NCBI GenBank assembly: GCA_910588865.1
Contig: CAJUSJ010000040.1
Span: forward strand, 1-33,985
Source: an uncultured Lachnospiraceae bacterium
Lineage (GTDB): Bacteria; Bacillota; Clostridia; Lachnospirales; Lachnospiraceae
Length of the DNA stretch: 33,985 nt
Direction: 5' to 3'
Of the stretch, positions 7,389 to 15,968 are shown one piece after another. Position 1 is the stretch's first letter. Every line of letters begins with the position of its first letter. The translations under genes were made by a program, and so were the position numbers. The notes below the pieces were generated by a model. The model was not told where the DNA came from. It saw only the letters and a program-made list of their open reading frames with translations, and did no database searches.

Positions 7389-8834
7389 ATGAGCATATTG
7401 AAAATGACTGCCTTAGAGCTGGGCAGAAAGATAAGATCAGGAGATATAACGGTTCCGGAAGCCACCCAGGCGGTTCTGGAGCGGATCAGGACACAGGAGC
7501 CTGCCATCCACGCGTATGTGACCGTGGATGAGGAAGGGGCTTTAAAAAGGGCCGCCCAGGTCCAGGCCAGGATCCAGGACAGAACACTGGTAAGTCCTCT
7601 GGCGGGAGTGCCTGTGGCCATCAAGGACAATCTGTGTACCAAAGGCCTGCGGACCACCTGCGGTTCCAATATTTTGTACAATTTCGCGCCAACCTACACA
7701 GCAGAGGCGGTTTTAAATCTGGAGAAAGCCGGGGCGGTGGTTCTGGGAAAGACCAACATGGACGAGTTTGCCATGGGAAGCACCACCGAGACCTCTGCCT
7801 TCGGGGTCACCAGAAATCCCCGGAACACGGACCATGTGCCGGGAGGGTCCTCAGGCGGCTCCTGCGCCGCGGTGGCGGCAGGGGAATGTTTCTATGCCCT
7901 GGGGTCGGACACAGGAGGCTCCATCCGCCAGCCCAGCGCCTTCTGCGGCGTGACAGGGATCAAGCCCACCTATGGAACCGTGTCCAGGTATGGGCTCATC
8001 GCCTACGGCTCCTCCTTAGACCAGGTAGGGCCTGTGGCGAAAAATGTGTCTGACTGCGCCGCGGTCTTAGAGGCCATTGCTTCCTATGATAAGAAGGACA
8101 GCACATCCATTCCCAGAAAGGATCTGGATTTTACCAGCGCCCTGGTGGACGATGTAAAGGGGATGAAGATCGGAATCCCAAGAGATTATCTGGGAGAGGG
8201 GCTGGACCATGAGGTGAGGGAAGGGGTGATGCGGGCAGCCGGTGTCCTGAAAGACAGGGGAGCGGTTGTGGAGGAGTTTGACTTGAGCCTGGTGGAATAC
8301 GCCATCCCCGCCTACTATGTCATCGCCTCCGCTGAGGCCAGCTCCAATCTGTCCAGGTTCGACGGAGTCAAATACGGGCTCCGGGCCAAGGAGTACGAGG
8401 GGCTTCACCAGATGTACAAAAAGAGCCGGTCAGAGGGCTTCGGGCCGGAAGTGAAGCGTCGGATCATGCTGGGGTCCTTTGTCTTAAGCTCCGGCTACTA
8501 TGACGCTTATTATTTGAAAGCGCTGCGGACAAAGGCCCTGATCAAACAGGCGTTTGACAAGGCCTTCCGGGATTATGACGTGATCCTGGGGCCGGCGGCC
8601 CCAACCACCGCGCCAAAACTGGGCGAGTCTCTGAAGGACCCGCTGAAAATGTATTTAGGAGACATCTATACGGTGTCCGTGAACCTGGCGGGGATCCCGG
8701 CCATGACCGTGCCCTGCGGAACGGATTCCGGCGGGCTTCCCATCGGCCTTCAGCTTATGGGGGACTGTTTTCAGGAGAAGAAGATCATTCGGGCCGCGTA
8801 TACATTTGAACAGACAGACAGGGAGGGGATATAG
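7389..8834 (+). CDS. gatA: Asp/Glu-tRNA amidotransferase subunit A (glutaminase)
   Basis: 481 residues, an amidase-signature enzyme. The Ser-cisSer-Lys catalytic triad is visible: Lys79 in PVAIKDN, Ser154 in PGGSSGGS and Ser178 in GSDTGGSIRQPS. GatA hydrolyses glutamine and passes ammonia through a tunnel to GatB. The length and the conserved GVTGIKPTYGTVSRYG segment are normal for the family. Its stop codon abuts the gatB start, so translation is coupled. The 91-nt gap before it contains an adequate AAAGGAG ribosome site and nothing else recognisable. Confidence 0.97.
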   Translation: MSILKMTALELGRKIRSGDITVPEATQAVLERIRTQEPAIHAYVTVDEEGALKRAAQVQARIQDRTLVSPLAGVPVAIKDNLCTKGLRTTCGSNILYNFAPTYTAEAVLNLEKAGAVVLGKTNMDEFAMGSTTETSAFGVTRNPRNTDHVPGGSSGGSCAAVAAGECFYALGSDTGGSIRQPSAFCGVTGIKPTYGTVSRYGLIAYGSSLDQVGPVAKNVSDCAAVLEAIASYDKKDSTSIPRKDLDFTSALVDDVKGMKIGIPRDYLGEGLDHEVREGVMRAAGVLKDRGAVVEEFDLSLVEYAIPAYYVIASAEASSNLSRFDGVKYGLRAKEYEGLHQMYKKSRSEGFGPEVKRRIMLGSFVLSSGYYDAYYLKALRTKALIKQAFDKAFRDYDVILGPAAPTTAPKLGESLKDPLKMYLGDIYTVSVNLAGIPAMTVPCGTDSGGLPIGLQLMGDCFQEKKIIRAAYTFEQTDREGI

Positions 8835-10271
8835 ATGAGCAGACAATACGAGACCGTCATCGGACTGGAGGTACATGTGGAACTGGCCACAAAGACCAAG
8901 ATTTTCTGCGGCTGTTCCACGGAATTCGGAGGAGCGCCAAACACCCACACCTGCCCTGTGTGTACAGGCATGCCCGGGTCTCTTCCGGTGTTAAACAGGC
9001 AGGTGGTGGAATACGCCCTGGCGGTGGGGCTGGCTGCCAACTGTCAGATAAACCAGTACTGCAAATTTGACCGGAAGAACTATTTTTATCCCGATAACCC
9101 TCAGAATTATCAGATCTCCCAGCTGTATCTGCCCATCTGCCATGACGGCTGGGTGGAGATTGACACAGCGGCGGGAAAGAAAAAAATCGGAATCCACGAG
9201 ATCCACATGGAGGAGGACGCGGGAAAATTGGTCCATGACGAGTGGGAGGACTGCTCCCTGGTGGACTACAACCGAAGCGGCGTTCCCCTTATAGAGATCG
9301 TGTCAGAGCCGGATATGAGAAATGCGGACGAAGTCATAGCTTACCTGGAAAAACTCCGCCTTATGATCCAGTATCTGGGAGCCTCTGACTGCAAGCTCCA
9401 GGAGGGGTCCATGAGAGCGGACGTGAACCTGTCTGTTCGCGAGGCGGGGACTTCCCAATTGGGTACCAGGACGGAGATGAAAAATTTAAACTCCTTTAAG
9501 GCCATCGCCAGGGCCATTGAGGGGGAGAGAAAGAGGCAGATTGAGCTTTTGGAGGAAGGGAAAAAGGTGATCCAGGAAACCAGGCGGTGGGATGACAACA
9601 AGGAGAGCTCCTATGCCATGCGGTCCAAGGAGGATGCCCAGGATTACCGGTATTTTCCGGACCCGGATCTTGTACCGGTGGTCATAAGTGATCAGTGGAT
9701 CCAGGAGATCAGAAGCCGTCAGCCGGAGATGCAGCCGGAAAAGATGGCCCGGTACCAGGAAGAGTTCCAGATACCAGAGTATGATGCCAGAATCCTCACC
9801 TCCACTGTCCACATGGCAGAGCTTTTTGAGAAAACCACCGGGCTGTGCGGAAAGCCCAAGGAGGTATCCAACTGGCTTATGGTGGAGACCATGCGGCTCC
9901 TGAAAGAGCATGAGCAGACCCCGGAGGACCTTTGCTTCAGCCCGGAGAATCTGGCAAAGCTCATTGGCCTTGTGGCAGGGGGAGCCATCAACCGGACCGT
10001 GGCCAAGACCGTGTTTGAGCGGATTTTTAAGGAGGACGTGGATCCGGAGAAATATGTGGAGGAAAATGGCCTTAAGATGGTAAATGACCAGGAGGCTCTC
10101 CAAAAGACCATTGAAGAGATTATTGCCGCCAATCCCCAGTCTGTGGAGGACTATAAAAACGGCAAGGAGAAAGCCATGGGGTATCTGGTGGGCCAGACCA
10201 TGAGGGCCATGAAGGGCAAGGCGGACCCGGGGCTGGTGAACAGGATTGTAAAAGAATGCTTGACGAAATAG
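8835..10271 (+). CDS. gatB: Asp/Glu-tRNA amidotransferase subunit B
   Basis: 478 residues, full length. The N-terminus has the GatB signature GLEVHVEL (10-17) and a zinc-type cysteine set (Cys25, Cys27, Cys40, Cys43). The ATP/kinase-like core includes HMEEDAGKL and YNRSGVPLIEIVSEPD; the C-terminal YqeY-like helical domain (last ~130 residues) contacts the tRNA D-loop. GatB phosphorylates the side-chain carboxylate of Asp/Glu on the misacylated tRNA and transfers ammonia from GatA. The ATG follows the gatA stop directly; GGGAGGGG within the gatA end is the ribosome site. Confidence 0.97.
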   Translation: MSRQYETVIGLEVHVELATKTKIFCGCSTEFGGAPNTHTCPVCTGMPGSLPVLNRQVVEYALAVGLAANCQINQYCKFDRKNYFYPDNPQNYQISQLYLPICHDGWVEIDTAAGKKKIGIHEIHMEEDAGKLVHDEWEDCSLVDYNRSGVPLIEIVSEPDMRNADEVIAYLEKLRLMIQYLGASDCKLQEGSMRADVNLSVREAGTSQLGTRTEMKNLNSFKAIARAIEGERKRQIELLEEGKKVIQETRRWDDNKESSYAMRSKEDAQDYRYFPDPDLVPVVISDQWIQEIRSRQPEMQPEKMARYQEEFQIPEYDARILTSTVHMAELFEKTTGLCGKPKEVSNWLMVETMRLLKEHEQTPEDLCFSPENLAKLIGLVAGGAINRTVAKTVFERIFKEDVDPEKYVEENGLKMVNDQEALQKTIEEIIAANPQSVEDYKNGKEKAMGYLVGQTMRAMKGKADPGLVNRIVKECLTK

Positions 10272-10287
10272 ACAGGATGGGGTAAAT

Positions 10288-10316
10288 TTAACTGGTCAGC
10301 GCGACATCAGTATAAT
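10288..10316 (+). promoter_or_regulatory. Possible internal promoter before the aminotransferase
   Basis: TTAACT (10288-10293) and a perfect TATAAT (10311-10316) with 17-nt spacing lie in the 67-nt gap after gatB. This could let the aminotransferase and downstream genes escape T-box control; it is a sequence match only. Confidence 0.45.
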
Positions 10317-10338
10317 GAGGACAAAAGGAGGTAAGTTT

Positions 10339-11658
10339 ATGAAACCATATGCGGAGATGACGAGAGAAGAACTGCAGGCTTTGAGAAAAGAGTTGTCCGC
10401 GAGCTACAGAGCGTTTCAGGGCAGGGATTTAAAGCTGGATATGTCCAGAGGAAAGCCCAGTGTGGATCAGCTGGATCTGTCTATGGGGATGATGGATGTC
10501 CTCAGCAGTGACGATGATTTAACCTGTGACGATGGAACCGACTGCCGCAATTACGGTGTCCTGGATGGAATCAGCGAAGCCAAGGAGCTTTTGGCTGACA
10601 TGATGGAAGTCCATCCGGATCAGATTATTATATATGGAAACTCCAGTTTAAATGTTATGTATGATACCATTTCCCGGTCCATGACCCACGGAGTCATGGG
10701 AAGCACTCCCTGGTGCAAGCTGGACAAGGTGAAATTCCTCTGTCCCGTGCCGGGATATGACCGACATTTTGCCATTACCGAGTATTTTGGCATTGAGATG
10801 ATCAGTGTGCCCATGACGGAGAAAGGGCCGGACATGAATATAGTGGAGGAGCTGGTGGCCTCCGACGAAGCCATCAAGGGGATCTGGTGTGTGCCAAAGT
10901 ATTCCAACCCCCAGGGAATCTCCTACTCCGACGACATTGTACGCCGTTTCGCGAGGCTGAAGCCCGCGGCCAGGGATTTCAGGATCTACTGGGATAACGC
11001 CTACACCATCCACCATTTATATGACCACGAGCAGGATCATCTGATCGAGATCCTGGCAGAATGCAAACGGGCGGGCAACCCGGATCTTGCCTACAAGTTT
11101 GCCTCCACCTCAAAGATCAGTTTTCCGGGTTCCGGTATCGCGGCCATCGCGGCTTCCCAGAACAACCTGGTGGACATTACCGGACAGCTGAGGATTCAGA
11201 CCATTGGCCATGACAAGGTGAACCAGCTGCGCCATGTGCGCTTTTTCGGAGGCATCCACGGCATGGTGGAGCACATGCGTCTCCACGCGGATATTATGAG
11301 GCCCAAGTTCGAGGCGGTCAACGAAATCCTGTCAAAGGAGCTGGACGGGCTTGGCATAGGCACATGGACCACCCCCAAGGGAGGATATTTTATGGCATTT
11401 GATTCCCTTGACGGATGCGCTAAGAAGATCGTGGCCAAATGCAAGAAAGCAGGGCTGATCATGACAAAGGCGGGAGCCACCTATCCATATGGAAAGGATC
11501 CCCATGACAGCAATATCCGCATCGCGCCATCCTACCCGCCCCTTTCTGACCTGCGCGTTGCCATGGAACTGTTTGCCCTGTGTGTGAAGCTGGTCAGTGC
11601 GGATAAACTGCTGAAAGACATGCAGGATATGCCAGTCCAGGAGCCGGCTCATGAGTAA
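10339..11658 (+). CDS. Aspartate aminotransferase, type Ic (PLP-dependent fold I)
   Basis: 439 residues from the ATG at 10339, which has AAGGAGG at good spacing; an earlier in-frame ATG at 10315 overlaps that ribosome site region and is unlikely. The sequence fits the Ic aspartate aminotransferase group (Pfam PF12897): DMSRGKP near residue 35, YGNSS near 99, KYSNPQG near 187-193, WDNAY at 218-222 and the PLP lysine in STSKISFPG (Lys259). It interconverts aspartate and oxaloacetate using glutamate/2-oxoglutarate. Lying directly after aspS-gatCAB, it can supply aspartate for tRNA(Asn/Asp) charging. It overlaps the next gene by 8 nt. Confidence 0.9.
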   Translation: MKPYAEMTREELQALRKELSASYRAFQGRDLKLDMSRGKPSVDQLDLSMGMMDVLSSDDDLTCDDGTDCRNYGVLDGISEAKELLADMMEVHPDQIIIYGNSSLNVMYDTISRSMTHGVMGSTPWCKLDKVKFLCPVPGYDRHFAITEYFGIEMISVPMTEKGPDMNIVEELVASDEAIKGIWCVPKYSNPQGISYSDDIVRRFARLKPAARDFRIYWDNAYTIHHLYDHEQDHLIEILAECKRAGNPDLAYKFASTSKISFPGSGIAAIAASQNNLVDITGQLRIQTIGHDKVNQLRHVRFFGGIHGMVEHMRLHADIMRPKFEAVNEILSKELDGLGIGTWTTPKGGYFMAFDSLDGCAKKIVAKCKKAGLIMTKAGATYPYGKDPHDSNIRIAPSYPPLSDLRVAMELFALCVKLVSADKLLKDMQDMPVQEPAHE

Positions 11659-12109
11659 AAAGACCATCTATACCATGCTGGGAAAGCTGTGCAACGCGGA
11701 GAGCGTTACTTATATTATTTTCGGTGTCCTGACCACGGCGGTGGACTGGGTTTCTTATACCATACTGTGGAATCTGGGGGCAGATTATCGGGTGTCAACG
11801 GCCTTAAGCTGGGCAGCCGCGGTATTGTTTGCCTTTGTCACCAACAAATTTTTTGTATTCCGCAGCTTTGATATAAGCCTGGGATATGTCTGGAAAGAGT
11901 TTGTATCCTTTGTGGCATGCCGGGCAGCTACAGGAGTGTTTACCATGGCGGGGATGATCGTCATGGTGGGCATGCTCCACTGGAATGAGTTTTTTGGGAA
12001 ATTAATGGTGTCGGCAGTGTCCCTGGTGCTGAATTACATTCTGAGCAAATTATTTATTTTTAAAACTGATCCTGAGGGGGCTGAGAGCAAAGATATTAGA
12101 GGAGATTGA
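11651..12109 (+). CDS. GtrA family membrane protein (polyprenyl-phosphate-sugar flippase-like)
   Basis: 152 residues with four predicted transmembrane helices (about 19-41, 48-70, 82-108, 113-135). The GtrA signature occurs twice as expected: FVTNKFFVFRS after helix 2 and LNYILSKLFIFKT after helix 4. GtrA/GtcA proteins are thought to flip undecaprenyl-phosphate-linked sugars for O-antigen or teichoic acid decoration. It overlaps the aminotransferase by 8 nt and ends one base before the YfhO-like gene, whose family uses such lipid-linked sugars. The usual partner, a GT2 glycosyltransferase that loads the lipid, is not in this window. Confidence 0.88.
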   Translation: MSKKTIYTMLGKLCNAESVTYIIFGVLTTAVDWVSYTILWNLGADYRVSTALSWAAAVLFAFVTNKFFVFRSFDISLGYVWKEFVSFVACRAATGVFTMAGMIVMVGMLHWNEFFGKLMVSAVSLVLNYILSKLFIFKTDPEGAESKDIRGD

Positions 12110-12110
12110 T

Positions 12111-15100
12111 ATGGGGAAAGACGAGATAAAAGAGGTGCCTGGGAAACAGGAGCGGACGGACCTCCGGTCCCGGGACCTGGCTCCCGCCCCGATTCCCCGG
12201 TCTGAGAGCCCGGCGGAGAGAGAGGCGGATTTTTTGACAAAGCTGAAAGCCTATCAGTGGGCGGAGCTGGAAGACGAAGAGGAGCCGGATGGAGGGGACA
12301 CAGAGCTGGAAGCTGAAACGGCAGAAGCTGTGGTGACTCCGGGAACCGGGGCATTTCACCGGGACCGAGAGCCGGAGGCCGGGACAGGGGCCAGGGAGCG
12401 GAAATCGGAAGTCCGGACAGGAGATCGGGAGCCGAAGGTAAGAGCTTGGGTACCTGTCAGAGAGAGCGGGGCGAAAGCCGCGGAAGCCGCCAGGGAGAGC
12501 GAAGCGAAAGCCGCGGAAGCCGCCAGAGAGAGCGAAGCGAAAGCTGCGGAAGCCGCCAGAGAGAGCGAAGCGAAAGCCGCCAGAGAGAAGGAAGAGGAAG
12601 CCAGGGCAGCGGCCAGGGGCAGGTTAACGGAAATCTGGGCAGCGGCCAGAGAGCGGGAAAACGGGACCCGGGCCGGTTCCAGGGAGAGTGACGCGGAAGT
12701 CAGGCCAGGTTCCGGAGAGGGTGACGCGGAGGCCTGGACAGGTTCCGGGGAGACTCAAGCGGAAGCCAGGCCAGGAGCCGGAGGAAGACTAACGGAAATC
12801 TGGGCAGCGGCCAGAAAGAGTGAAGCGGAAGCCTGGGCCGGTTCCGGAGAGGGTGAGCCGGAAGCCGGGCCAGATTCCAGAGAGAGTGAAACGGAAGCCA
12901 GGCCAGGAGCCGGAGGAAGACTAACGGAAATCTGGGCAGCGGCGGCCAGAAAAAATGCGGCGGAGGCCTGGGCCGGTTCCGGGGAGAGCGAGGTGGAAGC
13001 CGGGCCATCTGACAGAGAGGGGCAGAGGGAAGCTGAGACAGCCCGCTGGAAGTCAGCCATGGAAAAGGAGAAGACGGGCGGGCGGTTTGGACTGGACCGT
13101 GGAGCCATTGAGGAGAAGAACTCTGATGAGGGCTTCTATGCCAGGCCCGGACTGGCAGGTCACAACCAGGAACCGCCAGAGGATGGTCAGCAGACAGGAA
13201 CAGATAGTTTCTCGGGGTCTGTCAGGGTAACCGATTGGTTCACCGGGCCGGAGGAGGCGGACGAGTGGCCGGAAGAACGCCAGGGAGCCGGGGAATTGGA
13301 GGGGGAGGAAGGGTCAGAAGAGGACACCCTATCCAAAACCAGGGGAAAACGCGGTTTGAGCCCCGGAGAGAGCCGGGGAAGAAGGAGCAGGAAAAGGCGA
13401 AAGAGAGGGAGATGGCTTAACGGGCCGGCAGCTGTCCTAAATGGTTTGTTTAAACCTTCGGATGGGCTGTGGGCTGCTTTTTGCGTTCCCGTGGCGGTGA
13501 TGGTGGTCATTTTCTGGCAGCGGGGAATTTTTCCCTTTGGGGAAGAAAGCTTCTTAAGAACCGATATGTACCACCAGTATGCCCCCTTTTTCTCGGAATT
13601 TCAGCACAAACTGAGCCAGGGCGGAAGCCTTTTGTACAGCTGGAACATAGGCATGGGGGTGAATTTCACCGCTCTGTACGCCTATTACCTGGCAAGTCCC
13701 TTAAACTGGCTTCTGCTTTTGTGTCCCCAGAAGCTGGTCATTGAGTTTATGACCTACGGGATTGTGCTGAAGATCGGTCTTTCGGGGCTGACCTTTGCCT
13801 ATTATCTGAAAAAGCACTGTGAGAGAAATGATTTTGGCGTTGGATTTTTCGGGATCTTTTATGCCCTGTCCGGCTATATGGCCGCCTACAGCTGGAACAT
13901 TATGTGGCTGGACTGTATTCTTTTGTTCCCCCTGGTCATGCTTGGACTGGAGCGGCTGGTGGAGAAAAAGGATGGGCTTATGTACGGTATTTGCCTGGGG
14001 CTTTGTATCCTGTCCAACTATTACATTTCTATCATGATTTGTATTTTCATGGTGATCTATTTTGCTGCCCTTTTGATTCTGGGATCCGGGCAGCACAAGA
14101 CCGCCAGGGACTATGTGGCCCATGGAATCCAGTTTTCCGGGTATTCTCTGCTGGCAGGAGGCGCGGCCGCGGCTGTGCTGATCCCGGAAGTGTACGCGCT
14201 TAGGATGACAGTATCCATGGAGTCCTCATTTCCCAAGACCATTACCTCCTATTTTTCCATCTTTGACATGTTTGCCAGACACATTGGAAATGTGGAGACA
14301 GAGATCGGGCTGGACCACTGGCCCAATATCTACTGCGGCGTGGCCGTGCTCATGCTGTTTACGCTGTATCTGGCCTGTGACAAAATAAGACTTAAGGAGA
14401 AGGCGGTGTACTGCGGGCTGCTTCTTATGTTTTTTGCCAGCTTTTCCGTGAATGCCCTGAATTTTATCTGGCATGGGTTCCATTTTCCCAACAGCCTTCC
14501 CTGCAGGCAGTCTTTCATCTATATTTTTTTGATGCTGGTGATCTGCTACAGGGCCTACACGCACCTGGCCTCTACGCCGTGGAAGCGGGTTGTCAAGGCG
14601 TTCTGGGGCGCGGTGGGGTTTGTGATCCTGGCAGAAAAGCTGGTGGAGCAGAAGCATTTTGAGTTCTATGTGTATTATGTGGCCATATTGTTTCTGTCAC
14701 TGTACGCCGGGCTTCTGTATCTGTACAAAAAGCAGAAGGTGAAACAGGGGGTTCTGCTGACTCTTGTCATGGCGGCGGTGGCCATGGAGGCCGCGGCCAA
14801 CACCACCATAACCAGCGTGACCACCACCAGCCGGACCAGCTATACCAAGGATAACGATGATGTCAGGAAGCTGACCCAGTCCCTGATCCCAAGCGGAACC
14901 TTTTTCCGGGTGGAAAAGGTGACCAGGAAGACGAAAAATGACGGGGCGTGGATGAATTTTCCATCGGTATCCCTGTTTTCTTCCACAGCTAACGGGGCTT
15001 TGACGGATTTCTTTAAAGAAATCGGCTGCGAGGGCAACACCAATGCCTACAGCATCACGGGGAGTACTCCCTTTGTGGACTCTCTGTTCTCTGTAAGGTA

Positions 15101-15968
15101 TGGACTCTATTCCTCTGAGCAGGACAATGAGCTCCTGGAACTAATCGACCAGAGCGGGGATACCTGGCTGTACCGCCGTCTGGCCACCTTGCCCGTGGGA
15201 TTTTTGGTGTCTCCGGACCTGGAGATGGACTGGCAGCGGGATCTGGGCAATCCGGCGGAGGTTCAGAACAATCTGTGCGATGTCATCGGGGCAGAGCGGG
15301 TGCTGCTGAGCTGTGACGGGGAAAATTACGGCTCAACCTTCCGCCTCATGCCGGAGATGGATGGGGATTACTATGTGTATGTGGCCAACAAAAAGGTAAA
15401 AGAGGTGAAGGTGAAGATCGGGGAAGAGACCCGGACCTTCAGCAATGTGAACAGAGGCTTTCTCCTGGAACTTGGACAATGCGCCGGCGGGGTGGAGATC
15501 GAGATCACCAACGAGGAGGACAGCGAGAGCCTCAATGCCCGGGCCTACCGATTTTCCAATGAAGGACTTTGGTCTGCCTACGAGATCCTGGCCCGGAACC
15601 CCTTTACCATCACCAAGTGGAAGGACACCTGCCTGGAAGGAGAGGTTCACGCTGTACAGGATGGAGTTTTGTTTACCAGCGTGCCCTATGATAAGGGCTG
15701 GACTGTGGAAGTGGATGGCAAAAAGCAGGAGACAAAAAAGATATTTGACACGTTCTTAAGTGTGGATATCCCTGAGGGCACCCATGAGATCACCATGTCC
15801 TATGAGCCGGAAGGTCTGAGGATGGGCGTGGGCGTCAGCCTGGTCAGCGTTCTGTGTCTGGCCGGGATCGCCGGGTTCCGTTACTGGAAGAAGAGACAGG
15901 AAGGGGACAAGGATACAGAGGAAGATATTCGCCGGAAAATATCAGAGAAAAGGAGAGCGAAGGCATGA
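12111..15968 (+). CDS. YfhO-like membrane protein (GT-C glycosyltransferase fold) with long repeat-rich N-terminal extension
   Basis: 1285 residues. The region from about 450 is YfhO-like (Pfam PF09586): a first helix, the RTDMYHQYAPFF loop near 484 with the Asp expected of GT-C enzymes, about a dozen hydrophobic helices to ~900, then an extracytoplasmic beta-rich domain with VPYDKGWTVEVDGK, and a last helix and basic tail. Residues 1-440 are a hydrophilic Glu/Ala/Arg/Gly extension containing tandem repeats and ending in a basic cluster; this is not normal for the family (about 850-900 residues). B. subtilis YfhO is implicated in lipoteichoic acid glycosylation with CsbB. GtrA just upstream supports a sugar-lipid role. 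GAGGAG precedes the ATG at 12111. Confidence 0.85.
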   Translation: MGKDEIKEVPGKQERTDLRSRDLAPAPIPRSESPAEREADFLTKLKAYQWAELEDEEEPDGGDTELEAETAEAVVTPGTGAFHRDREPEAGTGARERKSEVRTGDREPKVRAWVPVRESGAKAAEAARESEAKAAEAARESEAKAAEAARESEAKAAREKEEEARAAARGRLTEIWAAARERENGTRAGSRESDAEVRPGSGEGDAEAWTGSGETQAEARPGAGGRLTEIWAAARKSEAEAWAGSGEGEPEAGPDSRESETEARPGAGGRLTEIWAAAARKNAAEAWAGSGESEVEAGPSDREGQREAETARWKSAMEKEKTGGRFGLDRGAIEEKNSDEGFYARPGLAGHNQEPPEDGQQTGTDSFSGSVRVTDWFTGPEEADEWPEERQGAGELEGEEGSEEDTLSKTRGKRGLSPGESRGRRSRKRRKRGRWLNGPAAVLNGLFKPSDGLWAAFCVPVAVMVVIFWQRGIFPFGEESFLRTDMYHQYAPFFSEFQHKLSQGGSLLYSWNIGMGVNFTALYAYYLASPLNWLLLLCPQKLVIEFMTYGIVLKIGLSGLTFAYYLKKHCERNDFGVGFFGIFYALSGYMAAYSWNIMWLDCILLFPLVMLGLERLVEKKDGLMYGICLGLCILSNYYISIMICIFMVIYFAALLILGSGQHKTARDYVAHGIQFSGYSLLAGGAAAAVLIPEVYALRMTVSMESSFPKTITSYFSIFDMFARHIGNVETEIGLDHWPNIYCGVAVLMLFTLYLACDKIRLKEKAVYCGLLLMFFASFSVNALNFIWHGFHFPNSLPCRQSFIYIFLMLVICYRAYTHLASTPWKRVVKAFWGAVGFVILAEKLVEQKHFEFYVYYVAILFLSLYAGLLYLYKKQKVKQGVLLTLVMAAVAMEAAANTTITSVTTTSRTSYTKDNDDVRKLTQSLIPSGTFFRVEKVTRKTKNDGAWMNFPSVSLFSSTANGALTDFFKEIGCEGNTNAYSITGSTPFVDSLFSVRYGLYSSEQDNELLELIDQSGDTWLYRRLATLPVGFLVSPDLEMDWQRDLGNPAEVQNNLCDVIGAERVLLSCDGENYGSTFRLMPEMDGDYYVYVANKKVKEVKVKIGEETRTFSNVNRGFLLELGQCAGGVEIEITNEEDSESLNARAYRFSNEGLWSAYEILARNPFTITKWKDTCLEGEVHAVQDGVLFTSVPYDKGWTVEVDGKKQETKKIFDTFLSVDIPEGTHEITMSYEPEGLRMGVGVSLVSVLCLAGIAGFRYWKKRQEGDKDTEEDIRRKISEKRRAKA
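12471..12590 (+). repeat. 33-bp tandem repeat (about 3.6 copies) inside the YfhO-like gene
   Basis: Copies start at 12471, 12504, 12537 and (partial) 12570; the third differs at two or so positions. In frame each unit encodes the 11-residue block AKAAEAARESE, probably helical. The period is a multiple of three, so copy number can change without a frameshift. Confidence 0.9.
12617..13010 (+). repeat. Long imperfect in-frame repeats inside the YfhO-like gene
   Basis: The block encoding GRLTEIWAAAR recurs three times (around 12619, 12784 and 12916); the last two copies are 132 bp (44 codons) apart and are separated by diverged units of the type EAxAGSGEGEPEAGP. They extend the low-complexity region that begins with the 33-bp repeats. 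Confidence 0.8.

Noticed and set aside
9486..10103. 205-codon minus-strand frame inside gatB
   Set aside because: gatB is full length and clearly conserved; the antisense frame has no recognisable protein pattern.
12471..12590. CRISPR-like regular repeats
   Set aside because: The 33-bp units are contiguous without spacers and lie in frame in a coding sequence.
12446..13230. Short plus and minus frames across the repeat region of the YfhO-like gene
   Set aside because: They are repeats read in other frames (RERSESRGSRQ-type) and arise from the periodic DNA, not from separate genes.
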